NCBI GenBank assembly: GCA_008694505.1
Contig: VZDJ01000301.1
Span: forward strand, 3,077,485-3,141,484
DNA length: 64,000 bases
Direction of reading: 5' to 3'
DNA from: Cyanoderma ruficeps
Taxonomy: Eukaryota; Chordata; Aves; Passeriformes; Timaliidae
Positions 38,721-53,602 of the stretch are shown here, in pieces; position 1 is the first letter of the stretch; the number at the start of each line of letters is the position of its first letter. Under the pieces are notes generated by a model. It made no database searches and was not told where the DNA came from. It was given only the letters and a program-made list of their open reading frames with translations. The position numbers and the translations under genes are program-made.

Positions 38721-41700
38721 CCGCCCCGTAATCCCACCTGCGGTCTGATCCGCCGCCGGGCTAGCGGGATTAAGCGGGTGTAATCACCGATCCTGTTAGC
38801 GGATCAGCCGCTGCCAGCTGCGCTTAATAGCCCCCCAATCCGCTCCTCTCTCCAGGATCCCCCTCGGCCTCCCCCGGTGAGCGGTAGAGCCCCGGTGGAG
38901 CGGCTCCGAAGGGAGAACTTGGTAGCAGGGCTCTCCCCGTGTCCTGTTGAGACACCATGTTGAGACACCAGTTCCTCCATTCCTCTCTCCATCGTACCCG
39001 GTTAAACCCCCCGCCGAAGTTCCCTAATTTCCCGCTGGAGTTATCCAGCAGGGGAACCTGCTGGGGACCACGGCCAGCTCCTACCCCACAGCACTGCGGG
39101 AGGGATAACTGGGGATGGCCGCTGCCTCTTTCTTTGCAGCCTCCCCACACATCCCACCCCAAGGTGCGGGGATCAGGTGTGCAGGGCTGCCCCAAGGACA
39201 GGAGCCCAAAGCACCCACCTCGCGGGACAGGGGTAATTAATGACTAGCCCAACAGTCACTAACTGGCGTCAAAGCCATGACCTGCCCTCTCCAGCAACCC
39301 TAGCCCACACACACCCTCCCCTGGAGCACAGGAACACAGTTGGGGTGCCAGCACCCCCAGAGGCACCCCGAGCCCTGTGTGAGCTGTGCCCCACACAGGC
39401 TGTGGCAACAGCGCCCTGAGCCACGACCTGTACGAGCTGGGCTACACCGACGTCACCAGCATCGACTTCTCCCCCGCCTGCATCGCGGCCATGCGCGCCC
39501 GCTACGCCCGCTGCCCCGGCCTGCGCTGGGCCGTCATGGACATCCGCGCCCTCGCCTTCCCCGACGCCTCCTTCGACGTGGTGCTGGAGAAAGGCACCCT
39601 CGATGTGCTCATGGTGGAGGAAACCGACCCCTGGCATGTCTCGCCCCAGGCAGCCGCTGCGATGCGCCGGGTGCTGGCAGAGGTATGGGGTGGGGGGACC
39701 TGGGAAGGGGTGTGGAGGGTGGACCCCGTCCCCATTTGGGGTGGGGGAAGGTGCAGAGTGCCTCCTCACCACCTTGCTTTCCTGTGGGTGCCCCAGCCGG
39801 TGTTTCTGTCCTCTCACCCGGTGCTATCCCCTTAGCTATGCTGCAGGGGGGCACCTGGGGGTCTCCCAGCCCTCCTGAGGGTGGGCGACTGCTCCCTCTT
39901 ACACCCCATCGTTTCTTCCCCAGGGAGGTGGATGGAGCAGGATGTGTCCCTGGGTCCTGCTGGGGGACTGGATGACCCCTCTCTTTATTTGCATGCTAAA
40001 TGCAAAGAGTTGGCTGGAAAAATGGGCCCCATCCGGATGTTGGTGGCTGTAGCAGACCTAGGGGGACACCGAGGTGGCCCTGCCTGCCCAGGGCAAGGTG
40101 ATGACCGTGGGGCTGTGAGAGCTCTGACTCCCCCCGCAACCCCCGCCCCAGCTTCGATCGCCTTAGCCGGGGTCCCCATCATCTGGTCTGGTGTTGCCAT
40201 GGCAACTCCCATCAGCATCGACAGGGCCATGGCGTTGCCACGGGGACGGGTGATGCCTCGGGGCCCCGTTAATTGGCGGCGTCGGGACCGGATTGAACCT
40301 GTCCCGGCGCGGGGGTGTGGATCCTGGCAGCCTCTCCCACCCTGCGGGAATAACTGCCAGGGTAATTAATTGCTGCACCTCCCTGGCACCCTGGGGTGCA
40401 GGCACGGGGTGCTGGAAGGGTGCTCATGGCTGTTGACAGCCCTCCCAGTCCTCTCTTGCCTCGCTGAGCCTGTGAGGGAGTGCAACCCCCGGCAGGGCAG
40501 TGGGGCTGTGCTCACCATCCATGCCCTGCCCTCCTTGCCAGCGCTGCTGCCTGTCCTTGTCATTTTGCCAAACGGCAGGGATTTAATTTTCCCTTTTTTT
40601 TTTCCCTTTTTAATCCTCTGCTCAATCCCTGCCCTCCCCCAGCATTGCTGGGTACCAGCTTCCACCCGCAGCCGGTCCCTGCTGTCCTCATCCCCAGGGA
40701 CATTTGCTGGGTGTTCCCACTCACTCACTGCTTGGGGGGTCCCTTCACAGGGATCTACATCTGCGGTACCTCCCTTCCCACCCCCATCCCCCTTCACTGC
40801 GGGGCTCACAGCCTCTCTCTTCCTCTCCCTGAGGGGATATAAGGACCTGAAAATCCACCCAGCCTGTGGGGACACCCCAGGGACACCCTGTCCCAGCGAA
40901 CTGGGGACAGCGGGTGTGGCGGTGCTGGAGCGGGAAGCGGCCCCCCTTGGCCCCCCCTGCTCCAGCTGACGGATGGGAAGGTTTCCTGCACTCGTCTCTA
41001 AGCAACGGCCATTATTGCTCTATTAACGAGGGATGGGATGCGGACATGCGGGATGCCTTGCTCAGTTCCAGCCGGAGATCCCTGTCTGCCCCCACCTCCG
41101 GGGACCCCCCCTCCTCACCCATAGGTTGGAAATCTGTGGGGTCTTCCCAGGGCATATTTGCTTAGCAGGAAGGATAATGAGCTGGTTGCCCAGAGAGGGA
41201 TGCAGGGACCTGCCTTCCCCTTTTCCCGGCCAAAACCAGTAAGGTTTGGTTCAAAAGCCACCACCGCAGCAGGGGAGGACACACAGGCTGCCTGCCCCTC
41301 TGCTGGCCCCAGCCAGAGCTCCCCAGCTGGAGCTTCCCAGCGGGATTAAACCGGAGCTCGGGAAACCCCTCACTTGGCCCCCAGCCCTGTCCCCTGCAGT
41401 GGTAACTGTGCCCTTGCCGGGGGGGTCTGGGGGTGTCCCTGCCTGGGGCAGGGTGCTGGGGAGGGGGCTGGACGCCCGCCCGCCCCGGGCACTGCCTTTG
41501 CATGCTGAGCACGCGGGTGCTGGCCATAAAAGCCTTTTGACATTGGATAAAGCCAAGCAAGAAAATTGATGTTCTTTTCCATCCTGTTAGCGGGGCTTAA
41601 TTCCAGCAGGGAGAAAATGGTGATTAAAAGCGTTGAGTCCTTTCCTATCAAACACCCCTTGCATCCCCCTCTGATTCTGGGTGTTGGTGGTGGGGTAGTA

Positions 41701-42391
41701 CTGGGTGGTCTGGGGAGGGGTGGGTGAGATGGGTGCCCCATGCTGTGCTTGGGGGGCCCTGTGCTCGGAAGGATAAAGCTTTTCTGTGTGCCAGGATTGG
41801 GTTTCCATGCTGTCTGCTGTGGCTGGGAATGAAGAGTTTTGGGGTGCAGGGAGAGGTGGGGCATGGGGACCCCTGTTCCTGATTGGCTCACCCTGTGGGT
41901 GGTCTGGGGAACAGGCCAGAACTGGGGTGTCTCTTGGGGGGTCAAGGTTAGGACAAGAGATTTGGGGGTGTGATGGGAAAGGCTGGGAGGGGTCTTTGAC
42001 AGATAGTGATGGGGTCTCTGGGAATGGAGCCAAAGTAGTGAACCTCACTGTGTTCCCCCACCCCGTCCTGGGGGTTTTTCTGACGCAGGTGAGCCGGGTG
42101 CTGCGCCCAGGGGGCTGCTTTATCTCCATCACCTTCGCCCAGCCCCACTTCCGCAAGCCCCACTATGCCCAGGAGGCCTTTGGCTGGTCCCTGCGCCACG
42201 CTGCCTGTGGGGACGGGGACGCTGGTGCCTTCCACTACTTCCTCTACATCATGCGCAAGGGGCAACCCCTGGACCCCCGTGACGTGGCCCTGGGGCGCCG
42301 GCTGCACCAGCCCCCCCCGCCCCCCGCCCCGCCACCGCCTCCCGCCCCCCTGGAGGACGACGAGGACTATCTCCTTGCCATCCAGCTGTGA
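38358..42391 (+). CDS. EEF1AKMT4: EEF1AKMT4, eEF1A lysine methyltransferase 4 (3 exons)
   Basis: Exons 38358-38529, 39399-39682, 42089-42391; 759 nt, 252 aa (human 255). A class I Rossmann SAM-dependent methyltransferase: motif I ILVLGCGNSALS (about residues 54-65, split by intron 1), acidic loop TSIDFSP, post-II VMDIRALAFPDASFDVVLEKGTLD, and a C-terminal SRVLRPGGCFISITFAQPHFR. Human EEF1AKMT4 methylates Lys36 of eEF1A; the same cytosolic role is inferred. A proline run (PPPPPAPPPPPAP) near the C-terminus precedes the conserved end LAIQL. AATAAA follows at 42423-42428. Intron 2 (39683-42088) is long for this window and carries a perfect X-box palindrome at 40193. Unlike in human, ECE2 does not follow on the same strand. 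Confidence 0.96.
40193..40239. promoter_or_regulatory. RFX X-box palindrome plus half-site
   Basis: GTTGCCATGGCAAC at 40193-40206 is a perfect X-box palindrome (GTNRCC-NN-RGYAAC), followed by a GTTGCC half-site at 40234-40239. It lies in EEF1AKMT4 intron 2, within a CpG-rich patch. Confidence 0.55.
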
Positions 42392-42422
42392 CCCAGGGGG
42401 CTTTCCCAACCTCCCCCCACCT

Positions 42423-42428
42423 AATAAA
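42423..42428 (+). terminator. EEF1AKMT4: EEF1AKMT4 poly(A) signal AATAAA
   Basis: Thirty-two bases after the stop codon. The stretch 42430-43460 after it holds no supported exon; large minus-strand frames there are composition-driven. Confidence 0.85.
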
Positions 42429-43464
42429 GCCTTAAGATGTTCCATCCTCACGGGTGGGAGACAGGGAACCAGTGCATCCCCCTGCGAAGCTGCCCAGTGA
42501 TATGGGTAATGGGAGGAAAGAGGGGGATACTTCACCTCCTTCAGGGGGCACAGGGATGCTCCGGTGATTCTGTACCCCCTCCCTGGCCTTTCCTTGCTGA
42601 GCTGGAGAGCAGCCAGGACTCCAGGCTTTGCAGCCAGTAATGAAACCAAATCGGGTTTAATTTCACCCATCCATCTTGCGGGGAGTGGCTCCCTGGCCCC
42701 CATCCCCTCCCCTTGGCATGGGCAGCCAGGCCGAGGGCAGAATGGGGGTGCTGGCACTGGGTATGGGGGGCAGGATTGGGAGTGCCCACTGCCCCACCCC
42801 CCCACCCCATCCTGCAGCAGGACCCCTGCCCCAGCCTCCCTGGCTGTGGGGGTGTGCAAGGGCACCGTGTCCTTGTCACCCCCACCCAAGTAGCAGGGGG
42901 GTCCTGGCTGGAATGTGCCAGCATGGGGCAGGGGGTGCCACAGGGCAGGAAGGGGCAGCACATCTGCCTCTGTCCCCATCCATCCCCACTCCTGCCTGTG
43001 GTGACAATCCCGATGTGCCGCACACGCCTGGCCCATGTCCCCGTGCCTGGGGCCAGCAGCATGGTGACACGCGTGTGCCAGGGTGGGTGACGGGTGGGCC
43101 ACCGTGTCTGGTGGGACTGGCTGCACGTGTGTGCTGGTGTGGCAGGGGCATGGGTGCCACTGGCAGTGTCCCCAGAGGCTCTTTGGGCACCAGCTCCCCC
43201 TGGGGTGGGCAAAGGGGACCCCCCCTGGGCGGGACAGTGGTGACACCACAGAGGTGCAAGCTGCTGGGCTGCTATTTCAGGCAGAAGGTGTAAGTGGGTC
43301 AGACAGCGGCTCCCCCTGCACCAGAAGCCAGCGAAGGGCTCTGGGGTCAGCCCCCGCCCTGGCCATGCCACCCCATCCCGCAGCCACCCCAAAAACCAGC
43401 TGGCATGAGGAAGGGACAGAAAGGAGCAGGAGACTGCCAGCTTCACCTGGGTACATGAATGTAT

Positions 43465-44683
43465 TTTATTCATTGCATTTTGTTCACCAGTACAGTGAAA
43501 AATGGCATTTAAATTTACAATGGATCATTCATAGAACATCATGACACAAGTATCTTTTTTTTCTTTTTTTTTCCTTTTTTTTCTCAGTTTTTTGTTTGGT
43601 TTTTTTTGTTGTGTTTTGTTTTTTGTTTTTTTTTGCGTCGTTGTCTCCATAAATGCCACTCGTAGGTTATTGAAAAAGATGACAAGTTTCTCATGCACAT
43701 CAGAACCCCCCGAGAAGCTTCTTAAAAAATAAAATTAAATTAAAGTACAAAATTAAAAACAACGACTCAGGCCGGTCCCTGCCCTCCCCACTCTCCCCCA
43801 ACCCCACCACCCTCAAATGAGGGGCAGTGCCGGGACCCCCCTGGCACCTGCAGCTGGCCCCGGTGGGCTCTGCCCCGGTGCTGCCGGTAGGGAACTGCAG
43901 CGGCCGGTGATGCCGCCAAACCCTCCGGTGCTCCTGCTGCCTGCCAGTGGGGGGTCGGGCCAAGGGTCTCTGCTCCCCTCCCTCCTCCTGTGGCTTTCCT
44001 CATGCTCCCTCCATCACTCTCGCCCCCCTTTCATTTTTGCCCTCGTTTTTTTCTTCTTTTTTTGTCTTTTTTTTTCTTATGGAAAAAAATATGAACCTTT
44101 TTTTGTTGGTTGGTTGGTTGGTTGGTTTCGTTTGTTTTCTCGATGCAGTTACTTCGACATCTCAACGTCAGCAGATCGTTTTTAACAAAGATTCGGATAT
44201 AAAAATACAAATATGAGGAGTTTCTGTTTAAAAAGAAGCGTGCCGGAGTGGTGGGGCTGACCCTCGGCCCCCGGGCCGGCCGCCCGGGCCACCAAGCTCA
44301 TGCAAAAAACGATGGAGCAAAAAATGTCTCTGGACAGCAGCGCTCCCCCCCTGCTCATGGGGCCGGGTCACCCCGGAATTCGGGGACCCTCCGCCAAGGA
44401 GGATGGGGGGGACGCGCCGCGGAGCAGGGGGCTGGACCCCTTCCCCGGGGAGGGGGGTCTTCGCCCCGGGTGGGGGGCTCGGCGGTTTGTCCCGGCCCCG
44501 GGGGAGGCGGAGGGGTAAAGTGCATGGCTCGGGGGGGGGTGGTGGTGGCTGCAGGGCCCCCCCCCGGGCCGGGGGGGGGGGCAGCGGGCATGGCCTCCCC
44601 CTCCTGGTCGGCGGTCCAGCCAGCATGCGGGGCGGCGGGCTGGAGCGGGGCTCGGCCCGCGGGTCCTGGCGGCGGGTCCCGGC
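43465..44683 (-). other. CAMK2N2: CAMK2N2 3' UTR with A-rich and (CCAA)n tracts
   Basis: Runs from the CAMK2N2 stop to a minus-strand AATAAA at 43465-43470 (plus TTTATT). In transcript sense it is interrupted by A-rich tracts (plus T runs at 43553-43634 and 44045-44103) and a CCAA tandem (plus TTGG repeats, 44105-44127). A long structured 3' UTR is common in CAMK2N genes. Confidence 0.65.
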
Positions 44684-47660
<2,977 letters not shown>

Positions 47661-50600
47661 CCGCCCCAGCCCCTGCCCCGGCCCCAGAGCACGGTGGTCC
47701 CCCCGGCACAACCTTCCCCAGGCGGTCGCCTCGACTCGGGGGTGCCCCCAACCACGGGATGCCCCTATGGAGAGGGGAACCCTTGTCACAGCCGCGTCCC
47801 ACCGGGTCAGACAGCTGAGGACCACCAGACACAGCTGGGCCCTCCCCCGGCATGCAGAGGTGATGCCAAACGGATGCCCAACACCATGCTCCAGTCCCCC
47901 AGCACCCCACCGGCCAGAAAGCTCAACCCTCAGAATGCCAGGCCAGCTCCCACCCGGGGTCTTCCTCAGCCCCACACTTGTGTCTGTTGGCCAACACCCA
48001 TCCAGGCACTGATTCTTGTAGCCTCAGTGCTGGGATTCCCCATTGGAGCCACACCAGTCCTGCCTCAACCCCTGCCAGTCCTCTTGGCCCCCACGTGTGT
48101 ATGTGTTTATACACATCCTCCCATTCCATATATTTGCAGGAATGCAGAGGTGCACGGGTGTACTTCTGCAGGTGTCTGTAAAGTGTGGCCATGTGGGGAC
48201 TGTGCCCTGGGACACCCCTTGTCCCACTGACCCTGAGCTTTCTGTGGAAAAGGGAAAGGGCCATCCTCTGTGGGGACCTGTGATGGGGCAGCAAGGGATG
48301 ATCCCAGTGTCCCTGCAGAGTTCCACTGATATTTACACACCTCTACCTCAGACCCACCCTGGATCTTTCCTCCTACATTGTTCACTGCCCGGGCAGTAAT
48401 TGCATAAATTGGCATTGGTGGTTCTGAGCAGCCCCACCCAGGACCTCCCCCATTCAGGTCACCTGGGATGGCTGGGGGGCTATTTAAGCTCAGGATAAAG
48501 TTCGTGCTTCTTGAGCGAAGTGTGAGTACAGCCATCACCCCTTGATCTTGGAATGATGGTGACAGCAGCAGTGGCTCTGGCTGGTTGGAGAGGACCATTC
48601 TGTCTTGGAGCAGTCCCATTCCTGCTGTTCCCTTACATCCAAGTCCTGCTGCTCATGTGGGGATCCTGAGCTGCAGCTAAGCCAGATCCCTGAATGGAAA
48701 TGGCACTTCATTCATGCCAGCCTACAGCCTGATGAAAATATCTTGAGGGGGTGAGAGTGGGGTTTTCCAGATAGCTCTGTGGTCCATCTTGCTATTCCAG
48801 CATCTCCATAGTCTGAGATCCTGTTGAAAGGTGCTGCAGAAGAGCATCAGTTGGGCTGGTCCATGAGGGCAGATAGATTCTTCTATTTTGGGAAGGCTCA
48901 GCCATGCTTTTGCCTTTGTGTCTGGATCTGCAGAATATTGGTCCCTGCTGTCCCCTACCAGAACCAGGTCGGCACAGTGGTACCTCTTCTCCTGGCAAGG
49001 CAATGCTTTAATTCATGCCTTTGCTGGGGAACCAGCTTGAACTTTTTCATGTGAAAGCTTCTGCTCCTGTGAAAAATGCCTGAGAAAATAGGCAAGAGGC
49101 CCACGCTGAGATGTGGCCTGCTTTTCCCGTTGCTGAGCCCATGTGCCACTGCCCGTGGGCAGGGACAGGCAGACCGTGGCACGCGCGGGGCCGGGGGTGA
49201 GCGAGAAGAGAAGCAGATGGGCTGTGTGGGATGTGAGTGGCACCAGTGCAGCACTCCAGGAGGGTTTCCAGCCTGGCAGGCTGCTGAGGAGAGGCTGGAA
49301 AGGGGTCACCCTGGGAATGGCCTCGCATATCCCACACCTGTATCTGTACAGTGCCTCACACCCAGGGGGGTTACTTGACTTGGCTGTGGGGTGGAGGGAG
49401 CTCTGTGGAGCTGCATGGGATTTGGGTGTGGGAAGGACCGTCTGCCCATCCCAGGTAGGAGGAGGGCTGGTTTTGTGCCAGCACAGCTGGGCTGTGGGTG
49501 GAACAGGGCAACAATGTGGCTCTGGGCTCTGCATCTCCTTGGAACAGCTCTAGTCTCAGGTTCCCCAAGGGTGCTGCTTGTCACGCATCCCTTAGTAGCA
49601 GAGGAAGGTATCAAGGACCTGAATGTGAGTGGGGTGGCAGTGGGGTGCATAAGAGACCCACCTCATTCCCTGCCATTGCTTGTAGCATCCCCTCTGGTAA
49701 GCCAGATGAGCACCCTCCTTCCCCTGGCTCTTATCCCACCTTCCTTATTCGTCTTTTAGCAGCCACGTAATCTCCTTTCTTGCTTCCTTTGCAGCCTTTT
49801 GTCCAACACAAAGCCAACTCCACCGGAAAGAAGGAGCTGTGGGAGTGGGAAGCAGGTGGTTCTTCCTGCCCTGGCTCCTTAAACCTGGACAGCATCCCCT
49901 GAGCTGGGTCACCTTGGGGATGATGCAAGGGCTGGAAGCCAGCCGTGCTCCCCCAGTGGATATGGAGCTGGGTAGGAGGCACAGCATCAGACTCCCAGCT
50001 GCTGTGGGGCTGGTAGTAGAGGTTGTGCTGCATTGCCCACTCCTGGGCGATGCTCTGGGAGCTCACCAGTCCCTGCCATGCCCTAGCTCCACACCTGGAT
50101 ACTGCCCCTGAGCTCTGTACCCTTGGTGGGAATTCGGGTGCCTAGTCCAGGTGCTGTGATGGAGGTGAGGGCTTTTTCTGCAGTCACTGGTGGTTCAAGT
50201 GGTTTTATGGTGGAAAATCACCCTGTGTATGTGCAAGTGGCTTGTGGTAGAGCATGTCCTTCCCATGGTCTGCAGGGAGCTGGAGCTGGGAACCACCAGG
50301 CACTCCCATCCAGTCCAATGCCTGGCAGGAATGGGGTCAGTAGTCTGGCAGACAGTGACTGGATGTCAAGGAGCTGAAAGGAGGCAGGAGGCATCTGCCA
50401 CAGGACCCAGGGCACTCTGCTGCACGTCTGGGAGGCAGTGCTATCACCTGGGGCTGGTGCCACAGGGCTGCGGCTGCCAAGGCATGCCAGGAGGCCAGAG
50501 CGGGTGCTTCCATCTGTGTTGCTTCTAGCCCTGCCAAAAAACGTGAAATGGCACTTCTGTTTCACAGCAGTGGCAGCCACTGGGGGCCTCACTGAGCACC

Positions 50601-51353
50601 TCCTGTTGGCACTGATGCTCTCCCTGAGTCCCCATCCCAGCATGAGGGACTGTGTCACTGGTAAGGTTGGGGATGTGCCCATCCCTGGCTGTTGCTGCTG
50701 GCTCTCGGTAGCCAAAGCCCAGGGGATGCCGCTTTGTGTGCTGCCTGTGCCATGGTCCAGGTGTTTTGGGGGAGCAGGGACACACACTGGGCTGGGCACA
50801 CTCAGTGGGGATGGCCTTGTGAGATGATGGTTGTGGTGAACACTGTCACCATAGTGCAGAGATGTTGGGGGACAGGTGTCCTGCTTGGCAGCTGTCCTGT
50901 GGGTGAGCCCAAGGCAAGTGTGCAAGAGTGGCATGCTCCTCATCTTCTGCTGTTCCTGCAGCTGCTGCTGTGGGAAGATGAGGCTGTCCCGGGCGGGAGA
51001 CTGTCTCTCCCTGGGAAGAAAGACAGGTTGTCATTACTCAGATGAGTTTGCCTGTCTCTGTGCACAGCCTGGCTTTGAGAAAGCAGTGCCCTGTCAGGGC
51101 AGGTGGAAGGAGGATGGTGCTGTCCCCATTCCTCACATGAGCTGCCTGGGACACAGCTGCAATCCTGGCATCTGAGCAGATGGAGCAGCCCTGGGATGGA
51201 GCACACTGCCTGGGGCAGGGACTCCACGGAGGGTCCCCTGCCGAGACCCGGGGGGTGACAGGGGAAGAGCAGGAAAGGAGGGAAGCCAACCTTGCTGGGC
51301 AAACAGCCCTGCTGGGGTGTGAGGCTCCATCCTCGCCTGTCACCACATATCTG

Positions 51354-51367
51354 GTCACCATGACAAC
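51354..51367. promoter_or_regulatory. X-box-like element
   Basis: GTCACCATGACAAC matches the RFX X-box GTNRCC-NN-RGYAAC except for one base in the right half. Confidence 0.35.
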
Positions 51368-52540
51368 AGACAGGGAGGCAGGCGGAGCGGGCTGGCAGCC
51401 CCTGGGGGAGCAGGCGGAGGCCATGGGCATGGGCTGGCACACAGGGGCACCCTGTGGGTGAGAGAAGGCTGATGTCAGGATGTGTGGCCTGTGTGATACG
51501 GAGGGAGGCTGGGCCGTGCTCAGCCAAGGCACTGTGAGCTCCCCACGGTCCTGCTCCCGACCAAACAGCCATGGGAGGCACACAGCAGGTTTGTCTGGGG
51601 ATGCGGGCACTGCAGCGTGTCCGGGCAGCCCCTGTGCCAGCCCCTGTGCCAGCCCATGCCGCGGGTTTGGCACGGCAAGCTCTGGCTGGTGGTGAGCTGA
51701 ACGGGTGAGTCATGCTGCTGCCCGGAGCCATGCCAGGCAGCACTGGCAGCTGGCTCTGCAGCCAGGCCACTGCTGGGCTGGTGGCCTCCTGGGAGTGGCA
51801 GAGACCCGGGTGGGGCTAGAGTAAGGCTGTGCCCCAGCACGGGGGGCTGGTAGCCTCCCTCCCTGCAGTCAGCACAAGGGATGTGTTCCCTGCCCTGGGC
51901 ACCTTTGGGGGCAAAGGGGAGTGGGGGGGTGCAGACCCCTCTCTAATTGTCCCATCCTTGGCCAGCTGCTGAGCCCTGGGGAACGAGGTGAGCAGTCTCC
52001 AGGAGCAGGGGCACCCCCCACCCTCCCCAGCCCACGCGCCCACTCGCGCCAGCAGCTCTTGGCATGCAGGGAGTGTGTTCCTGGCAGCCCGGCCCTCTCC
52101 CATCTGGTATTTATCTCCTTCCCGAAATCCCTCCTGCTGCGGGGGGGATGCCCGATGCTGGGGGGGGTGGAGGGGTGAGGAGGGAATCTGGGCCCCACTG
52201 CTCACTCTGCAGCCCAGGGAAGAGGCTGGGAGGGAGGTGGAGGAAGAGAACTTCCCCATACATCCCCACCCCAAAAATGCGTGTGGGTCTCAGGAGACCT
52301 TACTGGGTCTTCGGGGGCCTCCTGTCTGGCTTTGGGTCCTGGGGGCAACCCTGCCAAGGTACCTTTGCCCCAAGCAAGCTCCAAGCCTGGCTGCAAATTC
52401 TGGCCACTGCCCTGGGGAGGGGGCACATCATCCCCCTCCAATCCCAACACTGCTACCTGGCTGACAGTAGCCTGCCAGCACTGCCCCCCACCCCCAAACC
52501 CTGGGTGCCCCAAAGCTGCAGGAGCCAGGAGAGCCCGTGG

Positions 52541-52632
52541 GTTGCCTGGGCAACTGCAGCCAGGCAGTGATGGGGAGCAGTCCAGGGGAGCAGTTGCCAT
52601 GGAGACCCAAGGAGCACAATCACCTTGGCAAC
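52541..52632. promoter_or_regulatory. Cluster of RFX X-box motifs
   Basis: GTTGCCTGGGCAAC (52541-52554, perfect X-box), GTTGCCATGGAGAC (52593-52606, common variant) and TTGGCAAC (52625-52632, half-site) occur within 92 bases, about 1 kb from the 3' end of the MUL1-like gene. Confidence 0.55.
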
Positions 52633-53602
52633 GGTCCTGTGTGTCCTGCCACCCCCATCCAGGGCTGCATCTGGAGAAGATGCACCTGGGATCCATTGTG
52701 AACCTGGGCCAGCTCCTTGGATGAGGAAGGAGGGGAGGCAGTGGTGCCCACCCCTCCAAGGGGAGAGCCTTGGCTCCCAGCACCCACCCCGCCCCCAGCT
52801 TCACGGCGCGAAGGAAGAGGTGAGGCCAAGCTCGGCTCCTTGGCTTTATCACTCCACACACCACTGCAAGTCATTCCCACACCCGATCCTGTCCAGGAGG
52901 TGAGCAGGAAAACCGGGTGTAGTGGGGCTGGACACAAGGGCAGGCTCTGTGGCACCCTAAAGCTGTTCTCCCTGTGGAGAGTGACAGATAGACATAGCCC
53001 CCATCTTGGTGATAGAGCAGCTGGCAAAGGGACTCATCACTGCTAGTCCCAGGGTGTCCCCAGTGTGGTCTGGGCAGTGGCTGTAGGCACATGGATTGGG
53101 GGGGCAGGACAAAGGTGGCACCAAGGTATATCACTGCAGTGAGTCAGGGGGGTTTGGATCTCTGCCGCCCCACTGTGCCTGCTGTGTCCCACCAGCCCTG
53201 GTCTTGCCCTCATGATCCTCCCCCTAAATCCACACTGAAAAAAAACCACAAGGGAGAAATGCTGCATGGCTTTTGGGGGGTCATGGCTCAGAAATAGACA
53301 CCTGTCCAATAGCTGGCAACCACAGTAGTGACCCAGTGTGGGGTTGGGGTCTCAGCTCCTCAGCTCAGGCATTGTGTAGATTTTCCTCAAGCCTTCATGT
53401 TTAGAGGGGTCTTTCTGGCAGACAAAGGGAGAATGAGGAGGGTGTAACTGCTCCCCTCCCCAAAACAGAATGAACGGCACACCAAGACCCCTCCCTCCCA
53501 AAAGGAATTGCACAGCTGCACATGAGGAGACAGCTGAGATTTCTGCAGGCTCCAGGCTTGGCCCAGTTCACACTGCCCCTCCCTGGGCACCCCTAGGTGC
53601 TC

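Larger units (their letters stand above)
47661..53602. other. Intergenic region, CAMK2N2 to the MUL1-like gene
   Basis: About 6 kb with no exon chain that could be supported on either strand and no clear CR1 copy. It contains RFX X-box-like motifs at 51354 and 52541-52632. The left-hand part presumably holds the 3' UTR end of nothing on plus; the right-hand end should contain the MUL1-like 3' UTR, but no canonical poly(A) signal was found close to its stop. Confidence 0.5.

Noticed and set aside
41948..43249. 433-codon minus-strand open frame
   Set aside because: It is antisense to the last exon of EEF1AKMT4 and continues into GC-rich flank; no domain and no splice or promoter support.
42541..43473. 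310-codon minus-strand open frame
   Set aside because: Low-complexity Pro/Gly/Cys-rich translation with no family resemblance; composition artefact next to the CAMK2N2 3' end.
50940..51770. 276-codon minus-strand open frame between CAMK2N2 and the MUL1-like gene
   Set aside because: No recognisable domain, no start context, promoter or splice-site chain; base composition explains it.
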